Of a DNA stretch of 64,000 nt, positions 28,001-35,643 are shown piece after piece. The stretch spans positions 62,001 to 126,000 of the forward strand of contig NZ_JACHEQ010000007.1 in the NCBI RefSeq assembly GCF_014201515.1, in the 5' to 3' direction. The notes beneath the pieces are model-generated. The model worked only from the letters and a program-made list of their open reading frames with translations, ran no database searches and was not told the origin of the DNA. A program made the position numbers and the translations under genes. This stretch comes from Anoxybacillus mongoliensis (GTDB lineage Bacteria > Bacillota > Bacilli > Bacillales > Anoxybacillaceae). The stretch's first letter is position 1; each line of letters begins with the position of its first letter.

Positions 28001-28525
28001 TTATTTATGTTTGTTTGCTACATCAAGTAACGTTTCTATATATTTCACCCCATCTTGAATCAATGGGTGTTTTAACAAACGGTACATACGTAAGAGCGAT
28101 ACAGTGGATGAGTCGCGTTCGCGTTGAAAACGTTCGTTTGTTTCTTTTAAAATGTTTAATCCTTTTTCAATTGGAACAATATCCTTTGCTCCTTCTATCG
28201 CATATGCCATCGACTCACGATCGTTGATCACGCTTGTGACAAACGAAATGAACTCTTCTGCTTTTTGTAACCACTGGACGAGCGTCGGCAACAGTTGAAT
28301 GAGCGTTGCGAGCGCTTCAATGTGCTCTGTTGTCAATCGAAATGGTGCTGCTTTTTCTTCAAATTCTGTAAACAACGCTTCAAGCGACTGTTTATCGTTC
28401 ATGACATGCTGAACAACTGCGATTTTTTCTTCTACCGATTCCATTGCTTCTTTTAGTTGTGGGAGTTTTTCAATAAAATAACGGAGTGCCTCTTGTTGTT
28501 CTTCATTTTCAATTAGTTGTAACAT
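28001..28525 (-). CDS. DUF1641 helical protein of the sulfide operon
   Basis: The 174-residue all-helical protein has no signal peptide or membrane helix. It fits the DUF1641 family (KLPQLKEAMESVEEKIAVVQ, LATLIQLLPTLVQWLQKAEEFI and a C-terminal MYRLLKHPLIQDGVKYIETLL). Members often sit beside sulfide:quinone oxidoreductase or formate-dehydrogenase-like genes, and here it lies between SQR and the persulfide dioxygenase with 12- and 16-base gaps. Function is not established; a membrane-surface partner of SQR is a reasonable guess. Confidence 0.85.
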   Translation of the reverse strand: MLQLIENEEQQEALRYFIEKLPQLKEAMESVEEKIAVVQHVMNDKQSLEALFTEFEEKAAPFRLTTEHIEALATLIQLLPTLVQWLQKAEEFISFVTSVINDRESMAYAIEGAKDIVPIEKGLNILKETNERFQRERDSSTVSLLRMYRLLKHPLIQDGVKYIETLLDVANKHK

Positions 28526-28537
28526 ATTCTCCCCCCT

Positions 28538-29737
28538 CTACATAAGTCCTTTTAACATGCCGTTCCAATAGACGATCGGTAATAAGTTTCGTTTCATAAT
28601 ATACATGCTTAACCGCTCTTTTGATTGATCAAATGGGAACGTTTCTTGTGGATTTTTATCATAATCAAACTCTGCTAAAACGAGCTTATTATAACCAGTT
28701 ACGAGCGGGCATGATGTGTAACCATCGTAACGTGCTTTTAACGGTTTTCCATTCATGTGTGCTAGTAAATTTTCAGCGACAACCGGCGCTTGTTTTCGAA
28801 TGGCTGCCCCTGTTTTTGACGTCGGTAAGTTTGTGCAATCACCTGCGCCAAATACGTTTTCATACGTTTTATGCTGCAGCGTATATGGATCGACATCGAC
28901 CCATCCTGCCGCGTCCGCTAATGGACTGTTCTTAATAAACGCTGGTGGTCCCATTGGCGGCGTCACGTGAATCATATCGAAACTTAATGTAAAACGTTCA
29001 TTCGTATCGAGATGTTCAAATGTTGCTTTTTTTGCCTCACCATCAATTTCAACCAATTCGACACGATATTTTGTTTCAATATTTTTTCGTTGAATAACTT
29101 GTTCAAGCGTATCGGCATATCGTTTCACCGCAAAAATGTTTGGTAACCCTGAGGCGAAAATGATGTTTGTTTTGTCACGCACACCGGACTGACGGAAATA
29201 ATCGTCAGCTAAATACATAATTTTTTGTGGTGCACCGCCGCATTTCACTTGTGTGCTCGGCTGTGTAAAAATCGCAGTGCCGCCGCGGAATTTGCGAATG
29301 TTTTCCCATGTGCTTTGCACATAATCGTATGAATAGTTACTGCACACACCGTTTTTGCCGATCGTTTCTTTCAGTCCTTTAATTTGATCCCAGTAAATTT
29401 CAACACCCGCTGCAACAACTAAATAGTCGTAACGAACCGTTGAACCTTCTTTCGTTTTTAACGTATTATTTTCTGGCGAGAACGTATCGACCGCTTCTTT
29501 CAACCATTTTGCTCCGTCTGGGATAAGTGATGCTTGCTCGCGAACAGAATCCTCAACTTTAGCCGCCCCACCGCCAACAAGCGTCCAAAGCGGTTGATAA
29601 TAATGTTTATCTGATGGATCAATAAGCAGCACTTGTCCATGTAATTGACGATTTTTTCTTAACAGACGTGCTGCAATGGAAATCCCTGCTGAACCCGCTC
29701 CAACAATTGCTACTTTTACATCATAGACGTTCGCCAT
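28538..29737 (-). CDS. sqr: Sulfide:quinone oxidoreductase
   Basis: This 399-residue flavoprotein oxidises sulfide and passes electrons to the quinone pool, producing persulfide. The FAD loop VAIVGAGSAGISIAARLL is at 9-26 and the second FAD contact YENVFGAGDCTNLP near 292-305. Cys166 (STQVKCGGAPQKI) and Cys343 (GYTSCPLVTGY) are placed as the redox pair of type II SQRs; Cys132 and Cys301 are additional. It is the first gene of SQR-DUF1641-CstB-like. The start has AAAGGAGCG upstream. A GC-box operator typical of CsoR/CstR regulators lies about 80 bases upstream. Confidence 0.93.
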   Translation of the reverse strand: MANVYDVKVAIVGAGSAGISIAARLLRKNRQLHGQVLLIDPSDKHYYQPLWTLVGGGAAKVEDSVREQASLIPDGAKWLKEAVDTFSPENNTLKTKEGSTVRYDYLVVAAGVEIYWDQIKGLKETIGKNGVCSNYSYDYVQSTWENIRKFRGGTAIFTQPSTQVKCGGAPQKIMYLADDYFRQSGVRDKTNIIFASGLPNIFAVKRYADTLEQVIQRKNIETKYRVELVEIDGEAKKATFEHLDTNERFTLSFDMIHVTPPMGPPAFIKNSPLADAAGWVDVDPYTLQHKTYENVFGAGDCTNLPTSKTGAAIRKQAPVVAENLLAHMNGKPLKARYDGYTSCPLVTGYNKLVLAEFDYDKNPQETFPFDQSKERLSMYIMKRNLLPIVYWNGMLKGLM

Positions 29738-29810
29738 CGTTCATCGCTCCTTTTGTATCCGCTTTCAAAATTATTTTCTTAACTTAATTACATTGTATAT
29801 GTTGTTAACT

Positions 29811-29830
29811 TATATACCCATAGGGGATTT
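29811..29830 (-). promoter_or_regulatory. CstR/CsoR-like operator ahead of SQR operon
   Basis: TATATACCCATAGGGGATTT contains the imperfect palindrome ATACCC-ATA-GGGGAT, the shape of operators used by the persulfide sensor CstR and its CsoR relatives. It lies between the divergent SQR operon and an OmpR-type regulator gene. No cstR gene is inside the window. Confidence 0.55.
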
Positions 29831-29909
29831 CCCTTATCTTTTTTGACACGATGTTTTCACTCATTTTTCATCAACATTTGATATTATGGAAGAAAAAAAG
29901 GTGATGAGG

Positions 29910-30581
29910 ATGAAAGTGTTGCTTGCAGAAGACGATATATATTTAGGTGAACTCATCGTCCATTTATTAAAGAAAAAAGGAGTCGAGCATATAGACTGGG
30001 TGCAAGAAGGAGAAGATGCCTATGACTACGCCCTCGCATCATTTTACGATGTGATCATTTTAGATTGGATGTTACCAAATGGCGACGGCGTTAGCATATG
30101 TCAACGTCTAAGAAAAAACGGGTATCACGGAGCGATTTTAATGTTAACCGCGAAAGATGCGGTTCAAGATCGCGTTGAAGGACTAGAAGCTGGAGCGGAC
30201 GATTATTTGGTAAAACCGTTTGAAATCGACGAGCTCATGGCGCGACTGAAAGCGTTAGCGCGACGTTCGTTTGCGCCGATTCAAGAGGAAATCGTTCGCT
30301 GGGGAGCGTTTGAAGTCAATCGTACAAGTCATACATTGATGAAAAACGGAGAGCAAATTATATTAACCCCACGTGAATTTCAACTACTTGATCTATTATT
30401 GCAAAATAGAGGACGGGTTCTAACGCGTGACATCATTCTCGATCGCATTTGGGGATATGATGCCGATGTGTCGATGAAAACAATTGATGCCACCGTGAAG
30501 TTGTTGCGTAAAAAAATTGGCGACGAACATCAGCAGCTTATTAAAACGGTGCGTGGGGTGGGATATACCATTGAAAAATAG
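29910..30581 (+). CDS. OmpR-family response regulator
   Basis: The 223-residue protein has a receiver domain (acidic pair EDD at 7-9, phospho-acceptor Asp in VIILDWMLPNGDG, Lys in YLVKPFE) and a winged-helix output domain (LTPREFQLLDLLLQNRGRVLTRDIILDRIWG, ending KTVRGVGYTIEK). The ATG at 29910 follows AAAGGTGATG. The kinase gene starts inside its last codons, so the pair is translationally coupled. Downstream genes suggest control of a PspA-type envelope stress response. Confidence 0.95.
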   Translation: MKVLLAEDDIYLGELIVHLLKKKGVEHIDWVQEGEDAYDYALASFYDVIILDWMLPNGDGVSICQRLRKNGYHGAILMLTAKDAVQDRVEGLEAGADDYLVKPFEIDELMARLKALARRSFAPIQEEIVRWGAFEVNRTSHTLMKNGEQIILTPREFQLLDLLLQNRGRVLTRDIILDRIWGYDADVSMKTIDATVKLLRKKIGDEHQQLIKTVRGVGYTIEK

Positions 30582-31932
30582 TATGCGATCTTTTTTCCAT
30601 CATTCCGATATGTTTCGCCGCACACAATGGCGATTAACTGCCACATATAGCGGTATTCTCATCGCTTTTTTAGCCATTTTTATCGCGATTGTTTCTTTTC
30701 TTATTCATACCGTTATTACAAATGACCAAGAGCGACGCATTCGCACGCTCGCCGAACAAGAAGGTCAAACCATTCAAAACATGCTAGAAGAACAATCGTT
30801 TATCGGATGGCCTGCCGACCAAAATGTTATTTTCTTAAGTGAAGATCAACTATTTTTTTACGTCGTTGACACACGTGGACGATTGATGATGGGGGACGAA
30901 GTAAATAAAGGATTGCGTCCGCTCCTTCTTTCGACGCTTCAACCGTGGACGCCAGAAAAAGACGAATTGAGATATGTAGAAATAACTGTCCCTCATCATC
31001 GTCATGAATTAAAACGATTCCGTGCAAATGAATTAAAAATATTAACGGCTGCCCGCCCAGTAATTGTTGACCGACAACTTATCGGCATTTTATATGTCGG
31101 CATGGATGTCACAAGCATGTTTCGTTTGCTGAAATGGTCTACATTCATTTTATTAGGGCTTGGAGCTTTATTTATTGTGGTGGCCGTTGCTTTTAGTTAT
31201 TTCATGTCAAAACGGGCGCTCGTCCCCATTCAAGATGCTTACAATCGCCAACGTCAATTTGTGGCGGATGCTTCTCATGAATTGCGAACGCCGCTTAGCG
31301 TCATTTTTTCTTCTGTTGAGGCGTTAAAAATGGATATGTCATTAACGTCCGATGAGTTTAGCCGAAAAACAATTAAACGTCTAGAAGACGAAACGAAACG
31401 AATGACAAAACTCATTAACGATCTTCTCACCCTTGCGCGCACAGACGATGCAAAACTACAAATCGAAAAAAAACCGTTTGATTTGCGGGCATGTGCAGAA
31501 CATACGTTACAATCGTTACAAGAACTCGCAAACAAAAAACAGATTGCCCTTCATTTTCATGCCCCCGAACAAATTGAATTTGTTGGGGATGCTGATAAAT
31601 GCACGCAACTGTTATACATTTTGCTTGATAATGCGATCAAATACACGCCCGATGGAGGAACAGTTTCTCTTTCGCTAGCCCAACATATAACGAAACAACG
31701 AAAGGTTGTTACAATTTCTGTAACTGACACAGGCATCGGCATCGCTCCTGAACATCTTCCGCGCATTTTTGATCGTTTTTATCGTGCAGACAAAGCGCGA
31801 ACGCGACAAATTGGCGGACACGGACTTGGGCTTTCCATCGCAAAATGGATTGTCGAAGCACACGAGGGAAACATTCAAGTACAAAGTGAAGTGGGCAAAG
31901 GAACGACATTCACTGTCATCTTTCCTCATTAA
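30571..31932 (+). CDS. Membrane sensor histidine kinase
   Basis: This kinase of about 453 residues has two membrane helices (about 25-50 and 180-205) flanking an outside sensor of about 130 residues, then a short HAMP-like region. The HisKA motif ASHELRTPLSVIFSS has the phospho-His, followed by HATPase motifs NAIKYTPDGG, DTGIGIAPEHLPRIF and GHGLGLSIAKWIV. TTG at 30571, overlapping the regulator stop and preceded by GGGGTGGGAT, is the chosen start; ATG at 30583 is the alternative. Its ligand is unknown. Confidence 0.93.
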   Translation: MKNSMRSFFHHSDMFRRTQWRLTATYSGILIAFLAIFIAIVSFLIHTVITNDQERRIRTLAEQEGQTIQNMLEEQSFIGWPADQNVIFLSEDQLFFYVVDTRGRLMMGDEVNKGLRPLLLSTLQPWTPEKDELRYVEITVPHHRHELKRFRANELKILTAARPVIVDRQLIGILYVGMDVTSMFRLLKWSTFILLGLGALFIVVAVAFSYFMSKRALVPIQDAYNRQRQFVADASHELRTPLSVIFSSVEALKMDMSLTSDEFSRKTIKRLEDETKRMTKLINDLLTLARTDDAKLQIEKKPFDLRACAEHTLQSLQELANKKQIALHFHAPEQIEFVGDADKCTQLLYILLDNAIKYTPDGGTVSLSLAQHITKQRKVVTISVTDTGIGIAPEHLPRIFDRFYRADKARTRQIGGHGLGLSIAKWIVEAHEGNIQVQSEVGKGTTFTVIFPH

Positions 31933-31958
31933 CGTGCACAAATGTGGCACGTTTTTTT
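31931..31958 (+). terminator. Terminator after the histidine kinase
   Basis: AACGTGC and GCACGTT form a 7-bp stem with inner CACA/TGTG pairing, followed by TTTTTT. The stop codon of the kinase gene is inside it. Confidence 0.85.
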
Positions 31959-32026
31959 CTTTTTCACCTAATTTTCTCTTTTCGCTTGTACAATTCAAAC
32001 TGTAAATGACAAAGGAGGTGGAAAAA

Positions 32027-32509
32027 TTGAAAAAGCGGACCATTTTCTTCTTGTTAGGCGGGGTGATCGTTGTCGCCATATTGGCGCACATGGCCACCTA
32101 TTTCATGCACATCGGTTGGAGCGGACGCATGCCAGAAGCACACATGATGGAAATGGGAAAACATCATCGAGCATTCGGTCACCATGGTCCACAAATGATG
32201 CGACCACACAGCATGCCGATGTTCGGATGGATGTCTTTCCTCATTCAACTCGCATTTCTGGTCATCGGATGGGTTATTTGGAAAGCGACGAAAGGTCCCG
32301 GTAAATGGATTGGCGGTGCGCTGATGGCGATTGGTCTCGTTGCGCTTTTACCAAAAGCGTTGCTTGCCGTTTTAGCGATCGTTGCCGCTTACGTTTTATT
32401 TAGACGAAAGACGAAGCCATCAACTGCATTCGAACCATTCGTTCCGCCTGTACAAAACGGTAGCTTTTTAGATGAATGGGAAAAAACAATTCAAAAGGAG
32501 GAAAAATAA
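32027..32509 (+). CDS. Membrane protein with His/Met-rich outside loop
   Basis: The 160-residue protein has one membrane helix at 5-27, an outside loop at about 32-66 crowded with His and Met (for example MMEMGKHHRAFGHHGPQMM), then two closely spaced helices (about 68-85 and 94-122) and a soluble tail ending FLDEWEKTIQKEEK. The loop looks suited to Cu+, Ag+ or Zn2+. The start is TTG with AAAGGAGGTGG eight bases before; an ATG seven codons upstream lies before that site. Its stop (TAA) touches the ATG of pspA, so it is coupled to PspA, as small membrane anchors are in Lia/Psp systems. Confidence 0.75.
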   Translation: MKKRTIFFLLGGVIVVAILAHMATYFMHIGWSGRMPEAHMMEMGKHHRAFGHHGPQMMRPHSMPMFGWMSFLIQLAFLVIGWVIWKATKGPGKWIGGALMAIGLVALLPKALLAVLAIVAAYVLFRRKTKPSTAFEPFVPPVQNGSFLDEWEKTIQKEEK

Positions 32510-33142
32510 ATGGGCATTTTGAAACGTGTGAAACATGTCGTCCTCGCTGACTTGCATGACATCATTGACAAATGCGAAGACCCTATTCGCATGACAAAAC
32601 AATACATTCGTGAACTAGAAGAACAACTTGAACAAGCACAACAAGCACTTGCACACCAATTTGTGCTAGAACAAAAATATGAGCGTCTCATCGTAGATGC
32701 GAAAGAAATGATCGAAAAACGAGCTCGCCAAGCAAAATTAGCTGTAGAAAAAAATGAAGAGCCGATCGCAAAGATGGCTCTCCAAGAAAAAATCGCCTAT
32801 GAAAAAAAATTAGAACTATATACGCAACAATACAACACATTAAAAGAAAAAACAACCATTTTAACAGAAAAAGTGAAACAATTGTACGAAACGTACGAGC
32901 AATTAAAATTGAAACAAATGCAACTCATGACACGCTTTTATGTCGCTGAAACGATGAAACAAATGGACGAAGCCATTGCTTCTTTCCGTTACGACCATAT
33001 CGTGAAAGGTTTTGCACGCATGGAAGAAAAAGTCATGTTACTTGAAGCAGAAGCAAAAGCTCGCTCTGTCATTCAAACGATGCCCCCTCAATCATTTGAT
33101 GCGGAAGTCGAGCAGCAGTTAAAGCAATTAAAAGGTGAATAG
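32510..33142 (+). CDS. pspA: PspA/IM30 (LiaH-like) membrane-stress protein
   Basis: The 210-residue protein is a long coiled-coil of the PspA/IM30/ESCRT-III family. The N-terminal amphipathic part (MGILKRVKHVVLADLHDIIDKCEDP) and the PspA signature MTKQYIRELEEQLEQAQQAL are clear, and helices continue to about residue 195. Such proteins form rings on stressed membranes. It follows the His/Met-rich membrane protein without a gap, and the two genes lie behind a two-component system, as LiaIH does with LiaRS. Confidence 0.92.
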   Translation: MGILKRVKHVVLADLHDIIDKCEDPIRMTKQYIRELEEQLEQAQQALAHQFVLEQKYERLIVDAKEMIEKRARQAKLAVEKNEEPIAKMALQEKIAYEKKLELYTQQYNTLKEKTTILTEKVKQLYETYEQLKLKQMQLMTRFYVAETMKQMDEAIASFRYDHIVKGFARMEEKVMLLEAEAKARSVIQTMPPQSFDAEVEQQLKQLKGE

Positions 33143-33143
33143 C

Positions 33144-33175
33144 ACAAAAGGTGTCCGCATATGGACACCTTTTGT
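33144..33175. terminator. Bidirectional terminator after pspA
   Basis: ACAAAAGGTGTCC and GGACACCTTTTGT form a 13-bp perfect stem with a six-base loop. It separates pspA (+) from the convergent lipoprotein gene (-). Confidence 0.9.
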
Positions 33176-33179
33176 ACGT

Positions 33180-33869
33180 TTATGTCGTCCATTCATCATG
33201 AATAATTCCAACAAGTTTCCACTGACCGCTTTCTTGTTCAAAAACAAGACGCAAACTTCGCCAGTCCATACCGTTATACTGTGGATCAAAACCATTAAAA
33301 TGAAATTCAACGAATGATCCGTTCGGATATGCTTGCTGAATGTTGTTGATCATATTCCCTGTCCCAACAACAACATTATTTCCAATCATATGCGGATTCG
33401 CAAAATCGACATCATAGACGAAACGATCAAAATAGTCTTGAAACGTGAGCTGAATCGGATCACCTGAACCGTCATATGCTCCCCATTGATACACTTGGGT
33501 TGAGGACCATAGGGACGGAAGTTGAGATGCTGAAAACTGTAAATCATGTTGAACATCAATATGACTATACGGACTGAATCGTACACCAGCTGTGGAGTGG
33601 ACGTAAGATGAGAGCGTATTCATATCGTGATTTTTTAGCGCATTCACGACATCTAAAGCAACAGATAAAAGAGAGGACGAATTGACTTGATTTACCTGGC
33701 TTTTTAATTGCTCATTTTCTTGTTGAAGCTGTTTATTTTTCTTTTGTAGTTGTTCAATTGTCGTTTGCTGTTTTGTCATTGTTTGCTCTAACTGCTTGAC
33801 ATTCGATTGGTTTTGTTGAGCTGTACAGCCAGCAAGTAAAATGATAAACGCTACGATTAATCGTTTCAC
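33180..33869 (-). CDS. Lipoprotein with coiled-coil and NTF2-like region
   Basis: The 229-residue protein starts with a lipoprotein signal (MKRLIVAFIILLAGC, Cys15 as lipidation site). A Gln-rich coiled coil follows (about 20-55), then a globular domain of about 150 residues (ALDVVNALKNHDMNTLSSYVHSTAGVRFSPYSHI, ending LRLVFEQESGQWKLVGIIHDEWT), a layout like NTF2-type fold domains on Bacillus surface proteins. GTG at 33869 is chosen for the GGATGTGAG site just upstream. Function unknown. Confidence 0.75.
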   Translation of the reverse strand: MKRLIVAFIILLAGCTAQQNQSNVKQLEQTMTKQQTTIEQLQKKNKQLQQENEQLKSQVNQVNSSSLLSVALDVVNALKNHDMNTLSSYVHSTAGVRFSPYSHIDVQHDLQFSASQLPSLWSSTQVYQWGAYDGSGDPIQLTFQDYFDRFVYDVDFANPHMIGNNVVVGTGNMINNIQQAYPNGSFVEFHFNGFDPQYNGMDWRSLRLVFEQESGQWKLVGIIHDEWTT

Positions 33870-33935
33870 AATCTCACATCCTTTTTCTTTTAGTATATCA
33901 CCTACAAACAAAAATAGATGCCATCATATCGGCAT

Positions 33936-35444
33936 CTAACTCACTTTTTCTTGTTCCCTCTCTTGTAAAAATGCGATAAAACAATCGACCATTTGAGCAT
34001 CCCATTGCGTTCCCCGACCTTCCAATAAAATCGAAATCGCTTTTTCTGCGTTCATCCCTTTTCGGTATGGACGATCAGATGTCATCGCATCAAACGCATC
34101 TGCCACCGCAATAATACGTCCAAATAGCGGAATGTCCTCCCCTTTTAAGCCATCTGGATATCCTTTCCCGTCTATTCGCTCATGATGCGACCGAATACCA
34201 GGAAGCAAATCTTGCACTTCTTCAATCGGCTGTACTTGTCGAATAATATTTTCACCGAGTACCGGATGCTTTTTAATCCATCCAAATTCATCATCAGTCA
34301 ACTTTCCGTCTTTCAATAAGATGTGATCAGGAATACCGATTTTTCCGATATCATGCAAAATAGCAGAACGATATAAACGCGTAAGTTGCTCAACTGTCAT
34401 CCCTAGCTTCTTACCAATTTCTACAGCATATACGGCAACGCGTTGCGAATGACCAGCTGTATATTCATCACGCGCATCGAGTGCCGTCGTCATAACGGAA
34501 ATGAAACTATTTAATAATTGCTTATTTTTCTCATCCCGTTCAACGATCGCATCGACCATATGGTTGAAACCGCTTGTGAGCTCGGAAAATTCATCAATAT
34601 AAACGTTATCGCACATTAGGTCATACTCTTTTCTTTGCACGCGGCTCATATACTGAAGCAAATCTTCAATGCTTCGTTCCACATCTTCAGACAAGACACG
34701 GGCCGCAAATAAAGAGAACAAAATGGAGATGACTAATACGACAATCGTCCACGTCCAATAACCTGAAAACGTATTTTGCCCCTCCGCAAACAACTTCACC
34801 TCTGTCGCTAACACAAATAATAACACCGGGAAAATGCCAATAAATAATACGCTCAGTCCTATTTTTATTTTCATCGGTACATACACAACGTTTGTTGCCC
34901 GAATTACTTCGTGAAACCCGTGCATTCTCCCGATTTGCATCATATCGCGAATAAGCGGACGCATCGTGCGTAACGTTAAAAAAAACTCAATCATCGCATG
35001 AAGCATGGCGATAAGCAATGCGCCAAATAGAGCATAAACAACATACATATACGGAATGCGCAACACATCGATAAAAATAAGTGAAACTGTCATCGCAACA
35101 GCTGGAATCGAAAGCCCTAAAAAATGTGGAAGCGCGATACGTCTTACCGTCAACAACGGAAAACGCTTCGCTTGGACAAGCGCCCAATAAAATTGTTCTT
35201 CCGTTACTTTCGTTTCAGAAAAAACGAGACGAATGGGGTGAATATCTTTTTGAAAGGCACGATATTCGATAAACAACATAATACAAAAAGAAAAAAACTG
35301 AATAAGCAACAACATGAGTAAGTCTACTTGCCGAATGTTTAGCGCCATTACCATTAACGTGCTACCAACGCCGACAACCGCTAAAATCGAACCAATCGTG
35401 TAATTCATAAACAATTTCTTTAGCGTTTCTTCAAACATGCGCAT
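33936..35444 (-). CDS. Membrane HD-GYP phosphodiesterase
   Basis: The 502-residue protein has an N-terminal membrane part with about six helices (to residue 250), a HAMP-like linker, and a C-terminal HD-GYP domain that degrades cyclic di-GMP. Visible motifs are YTAGHSQRV, HDIGKIGIPD, HHERIDGKGYPDGL and the closing ADAFDAMTSDRPYRKG, so the catalytic set is complete. The ATG two codons after the first is chosen because GGAGGG lies six bases before it. It is the second c-di-GMP enzyme in the window (with the one at 9330). Confidence 0.93.
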   Translation of the reverse strand: MRMFEETLKKLFMNYTIGSILAVVGVGSTLMVMALNIRQVDLLMLLLIQFFSFCIMLFIEYRAFQKDIHPIRLVFSETKVTEEQFYWALVQAKRFPLLTVRRIALPHFLGLSIPAVAMTVSLIFIDVLRIPYMYVVYALFGALLIAMLHAMIEFFLTLRTMRPLIRDMMQIGRMHGFHEVIRATNVVYVPMKIKIGLSVLFIGIFPVLLFVLATEVKLFAEGQNTFSGYWTWTIVVLVISILFSLFAARVLSEDVERSIEDLLQYMSRVQRKEYDLMCDNVYIDEFSELTSGFNHMVDAIVERDEKNKQLLNSFISVMTTALDARDEYTAGHSQRVAVYAVEIGKKLGMTVEQLTRLYRSAILHDIGKIGIPDHILLKDGKLTDDEFGWIKKHPVLGENIIRQVQPIEEVQDLLPGIRSHHERIDGKGYPDGLKGEDIPLFGRIIAVADAFDAMTSDRPYRKGMNAEKAISILLEGRGTQWDAQMVDCFIAFLQEREQEKVS

Positions 35445-35555
35445 ACCCATCCCTCCTCCCTATTCTTTTTCATTATAACAAGAATGTGATAAATTACGAG
35501 ACATACATTCCTTTACAATTCATTAATAAAAATTTCTAAAAAATCAAACATTGTA

Positions 35556-35607
35556 TTTACAAAGTCTACAAAAATATTAAACGAGGTTAACATTGCCCTT
35601 CTATAAT
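35556..35607 (+). promoter_or_regulatory. PhoP-box promoter of the pst locus
   Basis: Hexamers TCTACA (35565), ATTAAA (35576) and TTAACA (35587) are spaced exactly 11 bases, the layout of Bacillus PhoP boxes (TTAACA-like repeats). TTTACA at 35556 is a further near copy. A perfect TATAAT -10 sits at 35602-35607, at the distance expected for PhoP activation without a -35. Confidence 0.6.
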
Positions 35608-35643
35608 AGGCGTTGTTGATATACAAACCTAGGAGGGAAAAAA

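Noticed and set aside
31675-32097. 140-residue minus-strand frame over the kinase end
   Set aside because: It crosses the terminator and two real genes and has no ribosome site.
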